A stretch of DNA of 47,614 nt from an uncultured Trueperaceae bacterium (GCA_913057685.1 CAJXOA010000015.1:1-47614); one strand, 5' to 3'. Numbered from the stretch's first letter, positions 1 through 9,707 are shown. Notes: generated from the sequence alone by a model not told the origin. Program-made: numbers and translations.

Positions 1-694
1 CCCGCATCGACTCGAGGTTCGGCGGCACGCGGCCGTCCACGACCGCCTGCGCGAGGCCCTCGACGATCGCGGTCTTGCCGACCCCCGGCTCGCCGATGAG
101 GACGGGGTTGTTCTTCGTGCGGCGCGAGAGGATCTGGATGACGCGGCGGATCTCCTCGGTGCGGCCGACGACCGGATCGAGGCGGCTCTCGCGCGCTTCG
201 GCGGTCAGGTCGCGGGCGTACTCGTCGAGCGCCGGCGTCTCCGGCTCCCGTTCGCCCTGCTTCTTCGGGTCCGCCGCGGCGAGCACCCGCCAGCGGATCG
301 TGTCGACGTCGCGCGTCAGGGTCTGCAGGATGCGGAAGGCGACGCCGTCGCCCTCGCGCACGATGCCGAGGAGGATGTGTTCGGTGGCGATGACGTTGCT
401 GCCGAGGCTGCGCGCTTCGCTGCCGGCGAGCTCCATGACGCGGCGGGCGCGGGGGGTGATGGCGGCCGCCTCGTTGCGGGGTTGGCCGTCGCCGCGCCCG
501 ACCATCTCCTCGACCTGGCCGCGGATCCCCTCCATCGTCGCGCCGAACTCCGCGAGGACGGCGGCGGCGGTGCCGCCTTCGCGCAGCAGCCCGAGCAGCA
601 GGTGCTCGGGCCCGATCATCGCGTGGCCCATCTTGGCGCCCTCCTCGCGCGCGAACGCGAAGACGAGGCGGGCGCGGTCGTCGTAGCGGTTCAT
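1..694 (-). CDS. clpC: ATP-dependent Clp protease ATP-binding subunit ClpC/ClpA (N-terminal part)
   Basis: This is the first 231 residues of a Hsp100 unfoldase that feeds substrates to ClpP in the cytoplasm; the gene runs off the left edge. Two Clp-N repeats come first (residues about 1-140, including [10 protein letters not shown] and ATEHILLGI). The start of the first AAA+ module follows, with RLDPVVGR and the Walker A sequence GEPGVGKT near residue 205. The two Clp-N repeats fit ClpC or ClpA better than ClpX. The ATG at 694 has an AGGAGG ribosome site (701-706) eight bases upstream. A weak -10 candidate TACGAT lies at 781-786 in the divergent gap with glyQ. ClpC and ClpA cannot be separated because the middle and end are missing. 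Confidence 0.93.
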   Translation of the reverse strand, partial: MNRYDDRARLVFAFAREEGAKMGHAMIGPEHLLLGLLREGGTAAAVLAEFGATMEGIRGQVEEMVGRGDGQPRNEAAAITPRARRVMELAGSEARSLGSNVIATEHILLGIVREGDGVAFRILQTLTRDVDTIRWRVLAAADPKKQGEREPETPALDEYARDLTAEARESRLDPVVGRTEEIRRVIQILSRRTKNNPVLIGEPGVGKTAIVEGLAQAVVDGRVPPNLESMR

Positions 695-866
695 GGCGTG
701 CCTCCTGACGCGCCGCGGGGGCGGGGCGCGGAACGGGGGGCGGGGTGGGGCGGCGCCTCCAGGGACGTCGTCATGGTGCTATCGTACGCGCTCGTGCGGC
801 GCGCCCGATAGGGCTTTGCCTACCTTTTTCGCGTGACGACGTCGCGCCGACCCGCGAGGTGACCCC

Positions 867-1726
<860 letters not shown>

Positions 1727-1727
<1 letters not shown>

Positions 1728-3847
1728 TGGCGACGCTGCTGTTCGAGATCGGCACCGAGGAACTGCCCGCCTGGTACGTCACGCAGGGCCGCGAGGCGCT
1801 CGCGGAGCTCGCGGCGGAACGGTTCGCCGCCGCCCGCCTGGACGTCGGCTCGATCGACGCCTACGCGACCCCGCGGCGCCTGGCGCTCCTCGTGCACGAC
1901 CTGGCGGACGCCAGCGAGCGGCGCATCGAGCGCCGCCGCGGCCCCGCCGCCGCCGTCGCCTTCGACGACGACGGGGCGCCCAGCGCCGCGGCGGTCGGCT
2001 TCGCGCGCGGGCAGGGCGTCGCCCCCGAGGCGTTGCAGGTGGAGGAGACCGACCGCGGCACGTACGTCTTCGCGGAGGTCGCGACCGGCGGGACGCCGGC
2101 GCAGGAGGTGCTGCCGGAGCTGTTGGCGGGCCTGGTGCGGGACCTGCCCGCCCCCCGCAAGATGCGGTGGGGGGAGGTCGAGACGCCGTTCGTGCGGCCG
2201 GTCGCCTGGCTGACCGCGCGGCTGGACGACGCGGTCGTGCCGGTCGAGGTCGCCGGTCGGCGGGCCGAGGGCGGGACGTACGGGCACCGCGTGCACGCGC
2301 CCGGACCGGTGGCGCTCGAGGCGCCGGAGGCGTACGTGGAGGCGTTGCGGGGCGCGTACGTCCTCGCCGACCCCGCCGAGCGGCGCGACCGGACGCGCGA
2401 CGCCGTCGCAGCCGCCGCGGAGGCGGAGGGGCTGCATCCGGCGTGGACCGAGGCGTTGCTGGACGAGGTCGTGGACCTGGTGGAGTGGCCGGTCGCGATC
2501 CTCGGGCGGTTCGACGCGCGCTACCTGGCGCTCCCCGACGTGGTGCTCGAGGCGGTCATGATCCACCACCAGCGGTTCGTGCCGCTGGCCGGCACCGACG
2601 GGGCGCTCGCCGACGCCTTCGTGGGCGTGTCGAACACCGACCCGGTCGACGTGGACGTCGTGCGGCGCGGCTACGAGGCGGTTCTGGACGGGCGCCTGTA
2701 CGACGCGCGGTTCTTCTGGGACGCCGACCGCGCCAACACCCTCGCGCACCACGCGTGGGGGCTGTCGGGGATCGCCTTCCAGCGCGACCTGGGCACGATC
2801 GCCGACAAGGTCGCGCGGGTGGGGGTCGGCGTCGGGCGGCTGATGGAGCGGGTCGGGGCGCCGGACGACGTGCGCCGCACGGTGGAGGCGGCCGGCCCGC
2901 TGCTCCGGGCGGACGCCGCGACGGAGATGGTGGGGGAACTCCCGGAGCTCGAGGGGGAGATGGGGCGCGCCTACGCCCGCGAGGAGGGCTTGGGCGACGC
3001 GGTCGCGCAGGCGCTGCTGGACGGGGTACGCCCCACCACGCCGGGCGGGACGCTGCCGGAGGGGGAGGCGGGCGCGTTGCTGGCGGCCGCCGACCGCGCC
3101 GACACGCTCCTCGGCTTCTTCGCGCTCGGCAAGCGCCCGAGCGGGTCGGCGGACCCGTTCGCGTTGCGGCGGGCGGCGGGCGCCCTCGCGCGCATCGCCG
3201 CGGCCCGGGCGTGGGAGGTGCCGCTGCGCGACCTGGTGGCGGCGGCGGCCGCCGCCTACGCCGACGGCCCCGTGGAGGTCGGCGACGAGGTCGTGGACGC
3301 CGTGACGGCGTTCGTGTGGGAGCGGGTCGCGCAACTGCTGGCGGCGGAGGGCGCCGACGTCCTCGCGGTCCGCGCGGCGACCGCGGACGGCCCGCCGGTG
3401 ATCGACGCCGCCCGGCGGGCGCACCTGCTGGTGGCGCTCGAGGGGAGCGAGGCGTTCGCGGCGTTGCGCGCGACGTACAAGCGTGCGGCGAACCTGGCCG
3501 AGGGGGCGGCGGAGGGGGTGGCGGCCGACCCGGCGCGCTTCGAGACGCCGGAGGCGGAGCGGCTGTACGCCGCCCTCGCGCCGGCGCGCGACGGCGTCGC
3601 CGCGCTCCTCGCCGAGGCGCGCGCGCAGATGCCGGCCTGGTCGTTGGGGGCGGGCCCGGAGCGCGCCCCGACGCCCGGCGCGGGGGTCGAGGCGGTCACG
3701 GCGCTCAAGGCGCCGCTGGACGCGTTCCTGGACGGCGTGCTGGTGATGGTGGACGACCCGGCGCTCCGCGCGAATCGGTTGGCGTTGTTGCGCGAGGTGC
3801 GCGACGTGCTGCGGGCGCTCGGGGCGATCGAGGAACTGGGCGGCTGA
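1727..3847 (+). CDS. glyS: Glycine--tRNA ligase beta subunit
   Basis: Beta chain (706 residues) of the alpha2-beta2 glycyl-tRNA synthetase; it binds tRNA and completes the active enzyme with GlyQ. It opens with LLFEIGTEELPAWYV, the family signature. Other conserved stretches are PRKMRWG near residue 145, MIHHQRFVPL near 283, FFWDADR near 330 and DPFALRRAAGAL near 480. The C-terminal DALR-like helical region ends in ANRLALLREVRDVL. The start ATG overlaps the glyQ stop by one base; the same frame stays open far upstream, but that stretch is glyQ read out of frame. A strong GC hairpin directly follows the stop. Confidence 0.97.
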
Positions 3848-3848
3848 A

Positions 3849-3886
3849 CGTCCGGCGCGGGGGGCGGGCCGCCCCCGCGCCGGACG
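3849..3886 (+). terminator. Hairpin after glyS
   Basis: A perfect 14-bp stem (3849-3862 with 3873-3886) and a 10-nt loop begin two bases after the glyS stop. No T-tract follows, so it is either a weak intrinsic terminator or a 3'-end stabilising hairpin. Confidence 0.6.
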
Positions 3887-3891
3887 CGTCG

Positions 3892-3925
3892 GCACCACGA
3901 GAACGCCCTCGCACCACGAGAACGC
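3892..3925. repeat. 15-bp direct repeat in the glyS/tRNA-Leu gap
   Basis: GCACCACGAGAACGC occurs at 3892-3906 and again at 3911-3925, between the two convergent hairpins. No function is apparent. Confidence 0.6.
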
Positions 3926-3949
3926 GCCCCCGGGCGGGCGGGGGCGCGT
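3922..3949 (-). terminator. Terminator hairpin of tRNA-Leu
   Basis: An 11-bp stem (3922-3932 with 3939-3949) with a 6-nt loop starts one base after the CCA end of the tRNA on the minus strand and is followed by TCTCG. Its position marks it as the tRNA terminator. Confidence 0.65.
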
Positions 3950-3950
3950 C

Positions 3951-4037
3951 TGGTGCCGAAGGTGGGACTTGAACCCACACGACCTTGCGGTCACATGACC
4001 CTGAATCATGCGCGTCTACCAATTCCGCCACTTCGGC
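3951..4037 (-). tRNA. tRNA-Leu (anticodon CAG)
   Basis: An 87-nt class II tRNA on the minus strand. The acceptor arm GCCGAAG (4037-4031) pairs with CTTCGGC, followed by discriminator A and an encoded CCA (3953-3951). The D arm carries GGCGGAATTGGTAGACGC. The anticodon stem CATGA/TCATG encloses TTCAGGG, giving anticodon CAG. A long variable arm follows, and then a T arm with GTTCAAGTC. The anticodon reads CUG, the main leucine codon in GC-rich genomes. A near-consensus promoter lies upstream. Confidence 0.97.
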
Positions 4038-4102
4038 GAGGTGGCGTCGCGGTCGTTCGTGCGCGTGCGTCCGTGCGCGAGGACCGTGGCCGACGAAGCG
4101 CA

Positions 4103-4131
4103 AGAATACCGCCGCGTCGGGGGGCTGTCAA
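4103..4131 (-). promoter_or_regulatory. Sigma-70-type promoter of tRNA-Leu
   Basis: On the minus strand, TTGACA (4131-4126), a 17-bp spacer and TATTCT (4108-4103) lie about 65 bp before the mature tRNA 5' end. This is one of the best -35/-10 pairs in the window and fits a highly expressed stable RNA. Confidence 0.85.
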
Positions 4132-4146
4132 CGGCGCCGGAACGGC

Positions 4147-4178
4147 GGACGCGCCCGCCCCGAGGGGCGGACGCGTCC
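4147..4178 (-). terminator. Hairpin after the rhodanese gene
   Basis: A long near-perfect stem (4147-4153 with 4172-4178, continued inward by CCGCCC/GGGCGG with one U-G pair) lies downstream of the minus-strand rhodanese stop. There is no T-tract. Confidence 0.5.
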
Positions 4179-4245
4179 GTGGAGAGGGTCCCGGGGCGAC
4201 CTGCGGGCGCATCCGCGTGACGGTCGGTCCGGGAGGGGAGGGGGG

Positions 4246-4704
4246 TCAGTTCACGACGTCGTAGCCCGCCGCCGCCCATTCGGTGATCCCGCCGGCGACG
4301 TTGCGGACGTCGGTGAAGCCCGCCTCGACGAGGTCGCGCGACGCCTGCATGGAGCGGCTCCCGGTGCGGCAGATGACGTACACCGGTTCGTCCTTGGGGA
4401 GGTTCGCGCGCTCCGCCGCGGCGGCGGTGTTCTGGATGAGCGGCATCAACTGCGCGCCCTCGACGTGGCCCTGGTCGTACTCCCAGGGTTCGCGGACGTC
4501 GAGGACGATCGGGTCGCCGTCCTGCAGGGCGGCGTCGAGGTCGTGGACGGAGATCGTGGTGAGCGGGGCGCCGCTCGCGCCACCGAACGTCGTGACCACG
4601 AGGGTGGCCACGATCGCCGCGGCGGCCCCCACGACGCCGATGAGGAGGGGCCAGCGGTTGGACGAGGACGCGGCCTGGGACCGCGAGGATGGGTTCTTCG
4701 CCAT
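4246..4704 (-). CDS. Membrane-anchored rhodanese-domain sulfurtransferase
   Basis: A 152-residue protein with one N-terminal membrane span (LLIGVVGAAAAIVATLVV, about residues 18-36) and a single rhodanese domain outside the membrane. The active-site loop is CRTGSR, whose cysteine would carry a persulfide in thiosulfate or polysulfide chemistry. LDVREPWEYDQGHVEGA is the usual family stretch before it. The ATG at 4704 is preferred over an in-frame start at 4755 because a promoter ends six bases before it (TATCTT at 4716-4711), which would leave the upstream start untranscribed. The promoter contains an operator-like dyad, so the gene is probably regulated. Substrate and partner are unknown. Confidence 0.88.
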   Translation of the reverse strand: MAKNPSSRSQAASSSNRWPLLIGVVGAAAAIVATLVVTTFGGASGAPLTTISVHDLDAALQDGDPIVLDVREPWEYDQGHVEGAQLMPLIQNTAAAAERANLPKDEPVYVICRTGSRSMQASRDLVEAGFTDVRNVAGGITEWAAAGYDVVN

Positions 4705-4710
4705 GGCGTC

Positions 4711-4739
4711 AAGATACCCAGGGAGGGTATCGGGGTCAA
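4711..4739 (-). promoter_or_regulatory. Promoter with overlapping inverted repeat (possible CsoR/CstR-type operator)
   Basis: Minus strand: TTGACC (4739-4734), 17-bp spacer, TATCTT (4716-4711), then six bases to the rhodanese ATG. The dyad GATACCC-N5-GGGTATC (4713-4731) fills the spacer and runs into the -10. Its pattern resembles known CsoR-family sites (TACCC...GGGTA). The repressor identity is inference; no such regulator gene is in the window. Confidence 0.7.
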
Positions 4740-4803
4740 GGGGGAAGGGCCCCACCGACTGCCCGTATCGCCCGCCCGTACCACCCGCCCGTACGGCCCG
4801 ACC

Positions 4804-5892
4804 CTACAGCCGGAACACCCCATCCTGCTGGACGACCTCCCCGTCGAGCGAGATCGTGCCCCCCTGGCGCAGGTCCCGCACCAGGTCCCAATGGATCGCG
4901 CTTTCGTTCACGCCCCCCGTCTGCGGGTACGACCGCCCCAACGCCAGGTGCACCGTCCCGCCGATCTTCTCGTCGAACAGCGTGCTGCCCGTCGGCCGGT
5001 CGATCTCCGTGTTCGTCCCGATCCCCAGCTCCCCCAAGCGCCGCGCGCCGTCGTCCTGCCGCAAGCGCTCGAGGAGCAGGTCCTCGCCGACCTCCGCCGA
5101 CGCCTCGGTCACCTCGCCCCCCTCGAAACGAAGGCGCACCCCGCGCACCTCCCGGCCCGCGACGAAACTGGGCACGTCGAACGTCACGACCCCCTCCGCG
5201 CTCCCCTCGTGCGGACCGGTGAAGATCTCGCCCGACGGCATGTTCCGCTTGCCGTCGCTGTTCACCCACGTCCGCCCCCCGACCCGCAGCGTCAGGTCGG
5301 TTCCGTCGCTCTCGATGCGCACGACGTCGGCGCGGGAGAACCGTTCGATCCACCGCTCCTGCCGCGCCCCCAACGCCCGCCAGGCCGCCGCGGGGTCGGG
5401 ATCGTTCAGGTGCATCGCCGCGAACGTGAAGTCGGTGAACGCGTCGAGCGACATGCCGGCGTCCTGCGCCCCGGCGTCGGTGGGGAAGAGGGTCCCCACC
5501 CACTTCGTCGTCTCGACGCGCGCCTCGCGCACCGGGCGGGACCGCGCCTCGATCCGCCCCAGCACCGCCGGGTCGGCCGCCTGCAACGCCCGCCGGTTCG
5601 TCGGCGCGGACACCCCGATCCAGGCGTCCGCCCGCTCCACCTCGAACCGCTCGAGCGCCGGATCGCTCGTCAAGAACCCCTCCCCGGCGCACTCCACGAG
5701 GTCCTGGGCGTACTCGGGGTAGACGAGCCGTAACGCCGGAATCGCGTCGCGCTCGAGGGTGCCGCGCACCAGCGCCCGCGCCAACGCCGTCGCCGGCGTC
5801 GCGACGTGCAGCGCCACCGTCTCGCCCGGCCGCACCTCGCAGCAGTAGTCCAACAACAGGCTTGCGTACGCATCGATCCTGGGGTCCGTCAT
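4804..5892 (-). CDS. M29-family aminopeptidase (PepS/AmpS/AmpT type)
   Basis: A 362-residue cytosolic metallo-aminopeptidase that releases N-terminal residues from peptides. The family hallmarks lie in the C-terminal half: NMPSGEIFTGPHE near residue 238, ELGIGTNTEID near 290, and FDEKIGGTVHLALG with SYPQTGG and SAIHWDL in the last 60 residues. These supply the Glu, His and Asp ligands of the two-metal centre. Characterised members are about 410 residues, so this one is somewhat short, but all ligand regions are present. The ATG at 5892 lies six bases after TAGGCT (5904-5899), suggesting a leaderless message divergent from the pseudouridine synthase gene. Confidence 0.92.
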   Translation of the reverse strand: MTDPRIDAYASLLLDYCCEVRPGETVALHVATPATALARALVRGTLERDAIPALRLVYPEYAQDLVECAGEGFLTSDPALERFEVERADAWIGVSAPTNRRALQAADPAVLGRIEARSRPVREARVETTKWVGTLFPTDAGAQDAGMSLDAFTDFTFAAMHLNDPDPAAAWRALGARQERWIERFSRADVVRIESDGTDLTLRVGGRTWVNSDGKRNMPSGEIFTGPHEGSAEGVVTFDVPSFVAGREVRGVRLRFEGGEVTEASAEVGEDLLLERLRQDDGARRLGELGIGTNTEIDRPTGSTLFDEKIGGTVHLALGRSYPQTGGVNESAIHWDLVRDLRQGGTISLDGEVVQQDGVFRL

Positions 5893-5898
5893 GCCCCG

Positions 5899-5922
5899 AG
5901 CCTACCCGCCCGGCGGTAGCAT
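5899..5922. promoter_or_regulatory. Back-to-back leaderless promoters
   Basis: The whole gap between the two divergent genes is 36 bp. TAGGCT (5904-5899, minus) precedes the aminopeptidase ATG by six bases. TAGCAT (5917-5922, plus) precedes the pseudouridine synthase GTG by six bases. The two -10 boxes are only 12 bp apart, so the polymerases should compete. Confidence 0.65.
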
Positions 5923-5928
5923 CCCCGC

Positions 5929-6708
5929 GTGCCCCCCGCGCCCCCCACGCCCCCCGACGACCCACCGCCCGACGAGCCGCCCCCCGGCGAACGCCTCCAG
6001 AAGTGGCTCGTGCAGGCGGGCGTCGCCCCGTCGCGCCGCAAGGCGGAGGCGTGGATCGACGCCGGCCGCGTCACCGTCGACGGCACCCGCGCCGCCCTCG
6101 GGGCGCGCGTGGCGCCCGGCAGCGAGGTCCGCGTCGACGGCGCCGTCGTCGCGCCCGGCGAGCGCGGCACGATCCTCCTGCTCCACAAACCGCGCGGCGT
6201 CGTCACCACCGCCCACGACCCGCAGGGCCGCCGCACCGTCCTCGACCTCGTCCCCCACGTCCCCGGCCTCCATCCCGTCGGGCGCCTCGACCGCGACAGC
6301 GAAGGGCTGTTGCTCCTCACCGACGACGGCGCCCTCACGCAACGCCTCACCCACCCGCGCTTCGAGCACGTCAAGACCTACCGCGCCTGGTGCCGCGGCG
6401 GCACGCCCGACGACGCGGCCCTCGCCGCCCTCCGGCGCGGCGTGGCGCTCGAGGACGGCCCCGCCCGCGCCGACCGCGTCGCCCCCGCCCCCGGCGGGGC
6501 GGTCCTCGACCTGCACGAGGGCCGCAACCGCCAGGTGCGGCGCATGCTCGCCGCCGTCGGCGCCCCCGTCGAACGGCTCGTCCGCACGCACGTCGCCGGC
6601 CTCGCGCTCGGCGACCTGGCGCCCGGCGCCTGGCGCCGCGCCACCGCCGAGGAACGCCGCGCCCTCGGGTATCATGGCGCCGGCGCGGCGTTCGACCGCG
6701 GGCCCTAG
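5929..6708 (+). CDS. RsuA/RluB-family pseudouridine synthase
   Basis: Isomerises a specific uridine in rRNA to pseudouridine. After a proline-rich N terminus (about 20 residues) comes an S4 RNA-binding domain (ERLQKWLVQAGVAPSRRKAEAWI, about residues 21-43, then GRVTVDG). The catalytic domain has LLLHKPRGVVTT and PVGRLDRDSEGLLLLTDDG near residue 120, where the Asp in GRLDRD is the catalytic residue. EGRNRQVRRML near 200 is the usual C-terminal motif. Length is 259 residues. The GTG start is supported by TAGCAT ending six bases upstream and by the S4 domain beginning soon after. Assignment to RsuA, RluB, RluE or RluF specificity is not possible from sequence alone. Confidence 0.92.
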   Translation: MPPAPPTPPDDPPPDEPPPGERLQKWLVQAGVAPSRRKAEAWIDAGRVTVDGTRAALGARVAPGSEVRVDGAVVAPGERGTILLLHKPRGVVTTAHDPQGRRTVLDLVPHVPGLHPVGRLDRDSEGLLLLTDDGALTQRLTHPRFEHVKTYRAWCRGGTPDDAALAALRRGVALEDGPARADRVAPAPGGAVLDLHEGRNRQVRRMLAAVGAPVERLVRTHVAGLALGDLAPGAWRRATAEERRALGYHGAGAAFDRGP

Positions 6709-6760
6709 CCCGCCACCGCCCCCCGGGCGTTCGATCCGCCCCCCGCGCCCCGGAGGCCCC

Positions 6761-7354
6761 ATGCCCGACGCCGCCCCCGACGACGCCCCCGACCCCGCGA
6801 CCGTGTTCACGCCCGGTGCCGGCACCGTGCAGATCTCCGAGGAGGAGCTCCGCGCCCGCGTCGCGACGCTCGGTGCGCAGATCGCCGCCGACCACGCCGG
6901 CGAACCGCTGCACCTCGTGTGCGTCCTCAACGGCGCCTTCATGTTCATGGCCGACCTCGTGCGCGCCATCGACGCGCCCCTCACCGTCGATTTCCTCAGC
7001 GTCTCCAGCTACGGCAGCCGCACCGAAAGCGCCGGCGAGGTGCAACTCGTCAAGGACCTCGACCAAAGCCTCAAGGGCAAGCACGTCGTCCTCGTCGAGG
7101 ACATCGTCGACACCGGCCTCACGATGCGCTACCTGCTGCACTACCTCGAGAACCGCGAGCCGCTCTCCCTCAAGGTCGCCAGCCTCCTCAGCAAACCCTC
7201 CCGCCGCACCGTCGACGTGCACGTCGACTACCTCGGCTTCGAGATCGACGACGCCTTCGTCTACGGCTACGGCCTCGACGTCGCGCACCGGTACCGCAAC
7301 CTGCCGTTCGTCACCAGCATGCCGAGCGAGGCGTCGGAGGCGACCGGGGCGTGA
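6761..7354 (+). CDS. hpt: Hypoxanthine phosphoribosyltransferase
   Basis: Purine salvage enzyme (197 residues) that joins hypoxanthine or guanine to PRPP, giving IMP or GMP. The flexible-loop region has SVSSYGSRTES near residue 83, and the PRPP-binding motif is VLVEDIVDTGLTM near residue 112. VDYLGFEIDDAFVYGYGLD near 150 is the purine-binding end and is typical of bacterial Hpt. The frame is open upstream, but the ATG at 6761 has a GGAGG site five bases before it and starts shortly before recognisable Hpt homology. GuaB, which uses IMP, is encoded in the same window. The stop overlaps the GTG of the M23 peptidase gene. Confidence 0.94.
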   Translation: MPDAAPDDAPDPATVFTPGAGTVQISEEELRARVATLGAQIAADHAGEPLHLVCVLNGAFMFMADLVRAIDAPLTVDFLSVSSYGSRTESAGEVQLVKDLDQSLKGKHVVLVEDIVDTGLTMRYLLHYLENREPLSLKVASLLSKPSRRTVDVHVDYLGFEIDDAFVYGYGLDVAHRYRNLPFVTSMPSEASEATGA

Positions 7355-8490
7355 CCCGGCGTCGGCGCCGCGCCGCAGGCCTCACCCTCCTCGCTCTCCT
7401 CGCGGTGGGCTGGGGGGTGGGCCAGATGCTGCGCGACGCCGACCCCCCGAACCTGTTCGTCGAGGCGCCCGCCCGCGCCGAGGTCGGCGCGACGTTCGAG
7501 GTCCGCCTCAGCGCCGACGAGCCCGCCCGCTACCACGTCACCTACGCCGGCACGACGCTCAGCGCCGTCGAGTACGCCTGGACCGCCACCCCGGTCGCCG
7601 CCCCCGGCCTCCAGGAGCTCCACGTCGTCGCCGAGGACGGCGCCGGCAACCGCAGCGAGGTGCGCCGAACGGTGGAGGGGATCGTCCCCGCCGACGTCAC
7701 CCCCCGCGTCGTCGGCGGCGCCCGCCCGGGCGCCCCCTTCCACGTCGCCCTCGACGTCACGCCGGTCGACGCCCCCCTCGCCGACCTGACGGTCGTCGTC
7801 GACGGCGAGGCGCGGGTCGTGCACCGCGACGCAGGCGGCCTCGTCGCCTTCGGTGCGGTCCCCCTCCGCCGCGACGCCGGGCGCCTGGACGGCGTCGTCA
7901 CCTGGCGCGACGCCCTCGAGCGCGACCGCGTCCGCGCCTTCGCGATCCCCTTCGGCCCGCTCGACACCCCCCACCAGGACCTGAACGTCGACGCCGGCAC
8001 CCTCTCGGTCATCACGCCCGAGGCGCGGGCGCTCGAAGCGCGACGCCTCGCCGCCGCGACCGCCGACCCCCGCGACCCGCCCCGCTGGCGGGCCCCGTTC
8101 CGCCTCCCGATCGAGGGGCGCGGCACGTCGGGCTTCGCGACGTCACGCACGTACGCGCCCGGCGGTCCCGTCAGCTTCCACGTCGGGGAGGACGTGGCCG
8201 TCCCCACCGGCACGCCGGTCGCCGCGACGAACGACGGCGTCGTCCGCCTCGCCGAGGACCTCCCCATCAAGGGGGGCACCGTCATCCTCGACCACGGCGC
8301 CGGCGTCACCAGCCGCCACTACCACCTCTCCGCCATCGCGGTGCAGGCGGGCGACGCGATCGCGGCCGGCGAGATCCTCGGCGAGGTCGGCAACACCGGC
8401 CTCAGCACGGGCCCGCACCTGCACTGGGAGATGCGCGTCGACGGCCGGCCCAGCGACCCGATGGCGTGGGTGGACCGCACCCGCCCCTGA
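7351..8490 (+). CDS. M23-family metallopeptidase, membrane-anchored or secreted
   Basis: A 379-residue LytM-type endopeptidase predicted to cut peptidoglycan cross-links outside the cytoplasmic membrane. A basic, hydrophobic N terminus (RRRRRAAGLTLLALLAVGWG) acts as signal or anchor. Residues 28-240 look like all-beta modules, the first Ig-like (AEVGATFEVRLSADEPARY). The C-terminal 120 residues form the M23 domain: SFHVGEDVAVPTGTPV, NDGVVRLAED, HYHLS and GPHLHWEMRVDGRPSDP. The usual HxGxD zinc motif reads HVGED, and HLHW is intact, so it is probably active. The GTG overlaps the hpt stop (GTGA), which suggests coupling; the frame upstream is hpt out of frame. Confidence 0.9.
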   Translation: MTRRRRRAAGLTLLALLAVGWGVGQMLRDADPPNLFVEAPARAEVGATFEVRLSADEPARYHVTYAGTTLSAVEYAWTATPVAAPGLQELHVVAEDGAGNRSEVRRTVEGIVPADVTPRVVGGARPGAPFHVALDVTPVDAPLADLTVVVDGEARVVHRDAGGLVAFGAVPLRRDAGRLDGVVTWRDALERDRVRAFAIPFGPLDTPHQDLNVDAGTLSVITPEARALEARRLAAATADPRDPPRWRAPFRLPIEGRGTSGFATSRTYAPGGPVSFHVGEDVAVPTGTPVAATNDGVVRLAEDLPIKGGTVILDHGAGVTSRHYHLSAIAVQAGDAIAAGEILGEVGNTGLSTGPHLHWEMRVDGRPSDPMAWVDRTRP

Positions 8491-8585
8491 CGGCCGCCGC
8501 GCCCCCCGCCCCCGACGTCGGCCCGACCCGCCCGAGGCCCGCCCGACGCGCGGTCCGGGCCCGCCCCGCCCCCGCCCGGGGGTGC

Positions 8586-8591
8586 TACGCT
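8586..8591 (+). promoter_or_regulatory. -10 box of trpS
   Basis: TACGCT ends eight bases before the trpS ATG and no Shine-Dalgarno lies between, so the message should have almost no leader. Confidence 0.55.
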
Positions 8592-8599
8592 GCACGGTC

Positions 8600-9610
8600 A
8601 TGAGCGAGTCCGGCGCACGCCCGCGCGTCTTCTCCGGCATCCAACCCAGCGGCGACCTGCACCTCGGCACCTACCTCGGGGCGCTCCGGCAGTGGGTCGA
8701 GCACCAACACGAACGCGAGAACGTCTTCTGCGTCGTCGACCTCCACGCCATCACCGTGCCCGAAGCGATCGACCCGAAGGGCCTCAAGGCGAAGAGCCGC
8801 GAGGTCGCCGCGCTGTACTTCGCGAGCGGCATCGACCCCGACGCGAACCTCGTGTTCGTGCAGTCGCACGTCCGCGAGCACGCCGAACTCACCTGGCTGC
8901 TCAACTGCACCACCCCCCTGGGGTGGCTGCACCGCATGACGCAGTTCAAGGCGAAGAGCGACGCGCGCGAAAGCGTCTCCACCGGCCTCCTCGACTACCC
9001 GGTCCTGCAGGCCGCCGACATCCTCCTGTACGACACCGACCTCGTGCCCGTCGGCGAGGACCAGGTGCAGCACGTCGAACTCACGCGCGACATCGCGCAG
9101 CGCTTCAACCACCTCTTCGGCGAGGTCTTCACGCTGCCCGACGCCACCGTCCCCCCGAGCGGCGCGCGGGTGATGGGCTTCGACGACCCCGACGCGAAGA
9201 TGTCGAAGAGCGTCGCGCAGGAGCGCGACCGCCACGCCGTGAACCTCCTCGACGACGAATCGGTCATCAAGAAGACCGTCATGAGCGCCGTCACCGACTC
9301 GGGCCGCGAGTTCCGCTTCGAGCACGCCGGCGCCGGCGTGCGCAACCTCCTCGGGGTGCTGCGCAGCCTCACCGGCGAGTCGTACGAGGCGCTCGCCGAC
9401 CGCTACGAGGGCCGCGGCTACGGGGACCTGAAGAAGGACGTCCTCGAGGCGATCCTCGAAACCGTCCGCCCCATCCGCGAACGCTACGAGGCGTACGCCG
9501 CCGACCCCGCGGAACTCGACGCGATCCTCGCCCGCAACGCCGACCGCGCCCGCGAGCACGCCGCCCGCACCCTGAAGCGCGCGCAGGACGCCCTCGGGGT
9601 CGGCGCCTGA
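8600..9610 (+). CDS. trpS: Tryptophan--tRNA ligase
   Basis: Class I aminoacyl-tRNA synthetase (336 residues) charging tRNA-Trp. The N terminus has SGIQPSGDLHLGTYLGAL, with the HIGH-type motif as HLGT. QVQHVELTRDIAQRFN near residue 153 and the KMSKS loop (DPDAKMSKS, near residue 196) are both present. Tryptophan-pocket sequences such as LLDYPVLQAADILLYDTDLVPVGEDQ are intact. The ATG at 8600 is preferred over the GTG at 8582 because the -10 box TACGCT (8586-8591) lies between them. No amino-acid-responsive leader or attenuator is seen. Confidence 0.96.
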   Translation: MSESGARPRVFSGIQPSGDLHLGTYLGALRQWVEHQHERENVFCVVDLHAITVPEAIDPKGLKAKSREVAALYFASGIDPDANLVFVQSHVREHAELTWLLNCTTPLGWLHRMTQFKAKSDARESVSTGLLDYPVLQAADILLYDTDLVPVGEDQVQHVELTRDIAQRFNHLFGEVFTLPDATVPPSGARVMGFDDPDAKMSKSVAQERDRHAVNLLDDESVIKKTVMSAVTDSGREFRFEHAGAGVRNLLGVLRSLTGESYEALADRYEGRGYGDLKKDVLEAILETVRPIRERYEAYAADPAELDAILARNADRAREHAARTLKRAQDALGVGA

Positions 9611-9654
9611 CCGCCACCCCCACGCGAGCGCGTCCGGGCCACCCTGCCCCGCAC

Positions 9655-9702
9655 CGCGCCGGACGCCGCGCCGGACGCCGCCCCGGACGCCGGCCCGGAC
9701 GC
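9655..9702 (+). repeat. Four 12-bp tandem repeats upstream of the phosphoesterase-like gene
   Basis: Four head-to-tail units of the form GCGCCGGACGCC, the last two with one or two changes, end four bases before the GTG at 9708. They fill half of the 97-bp gap after trpS. They may be slippage-generated. Confidence 0.7.
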
Positions 9703-9707
9703 CGACC

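Noticed and set aside
4762-4797. Tandem GTACGGGCGGGC-like units after the M29 aminopeptidase gene
   Set aside because: Only two or three imperfect copies in a 48-bp gap; too little to call a functional repeat or a terminator.
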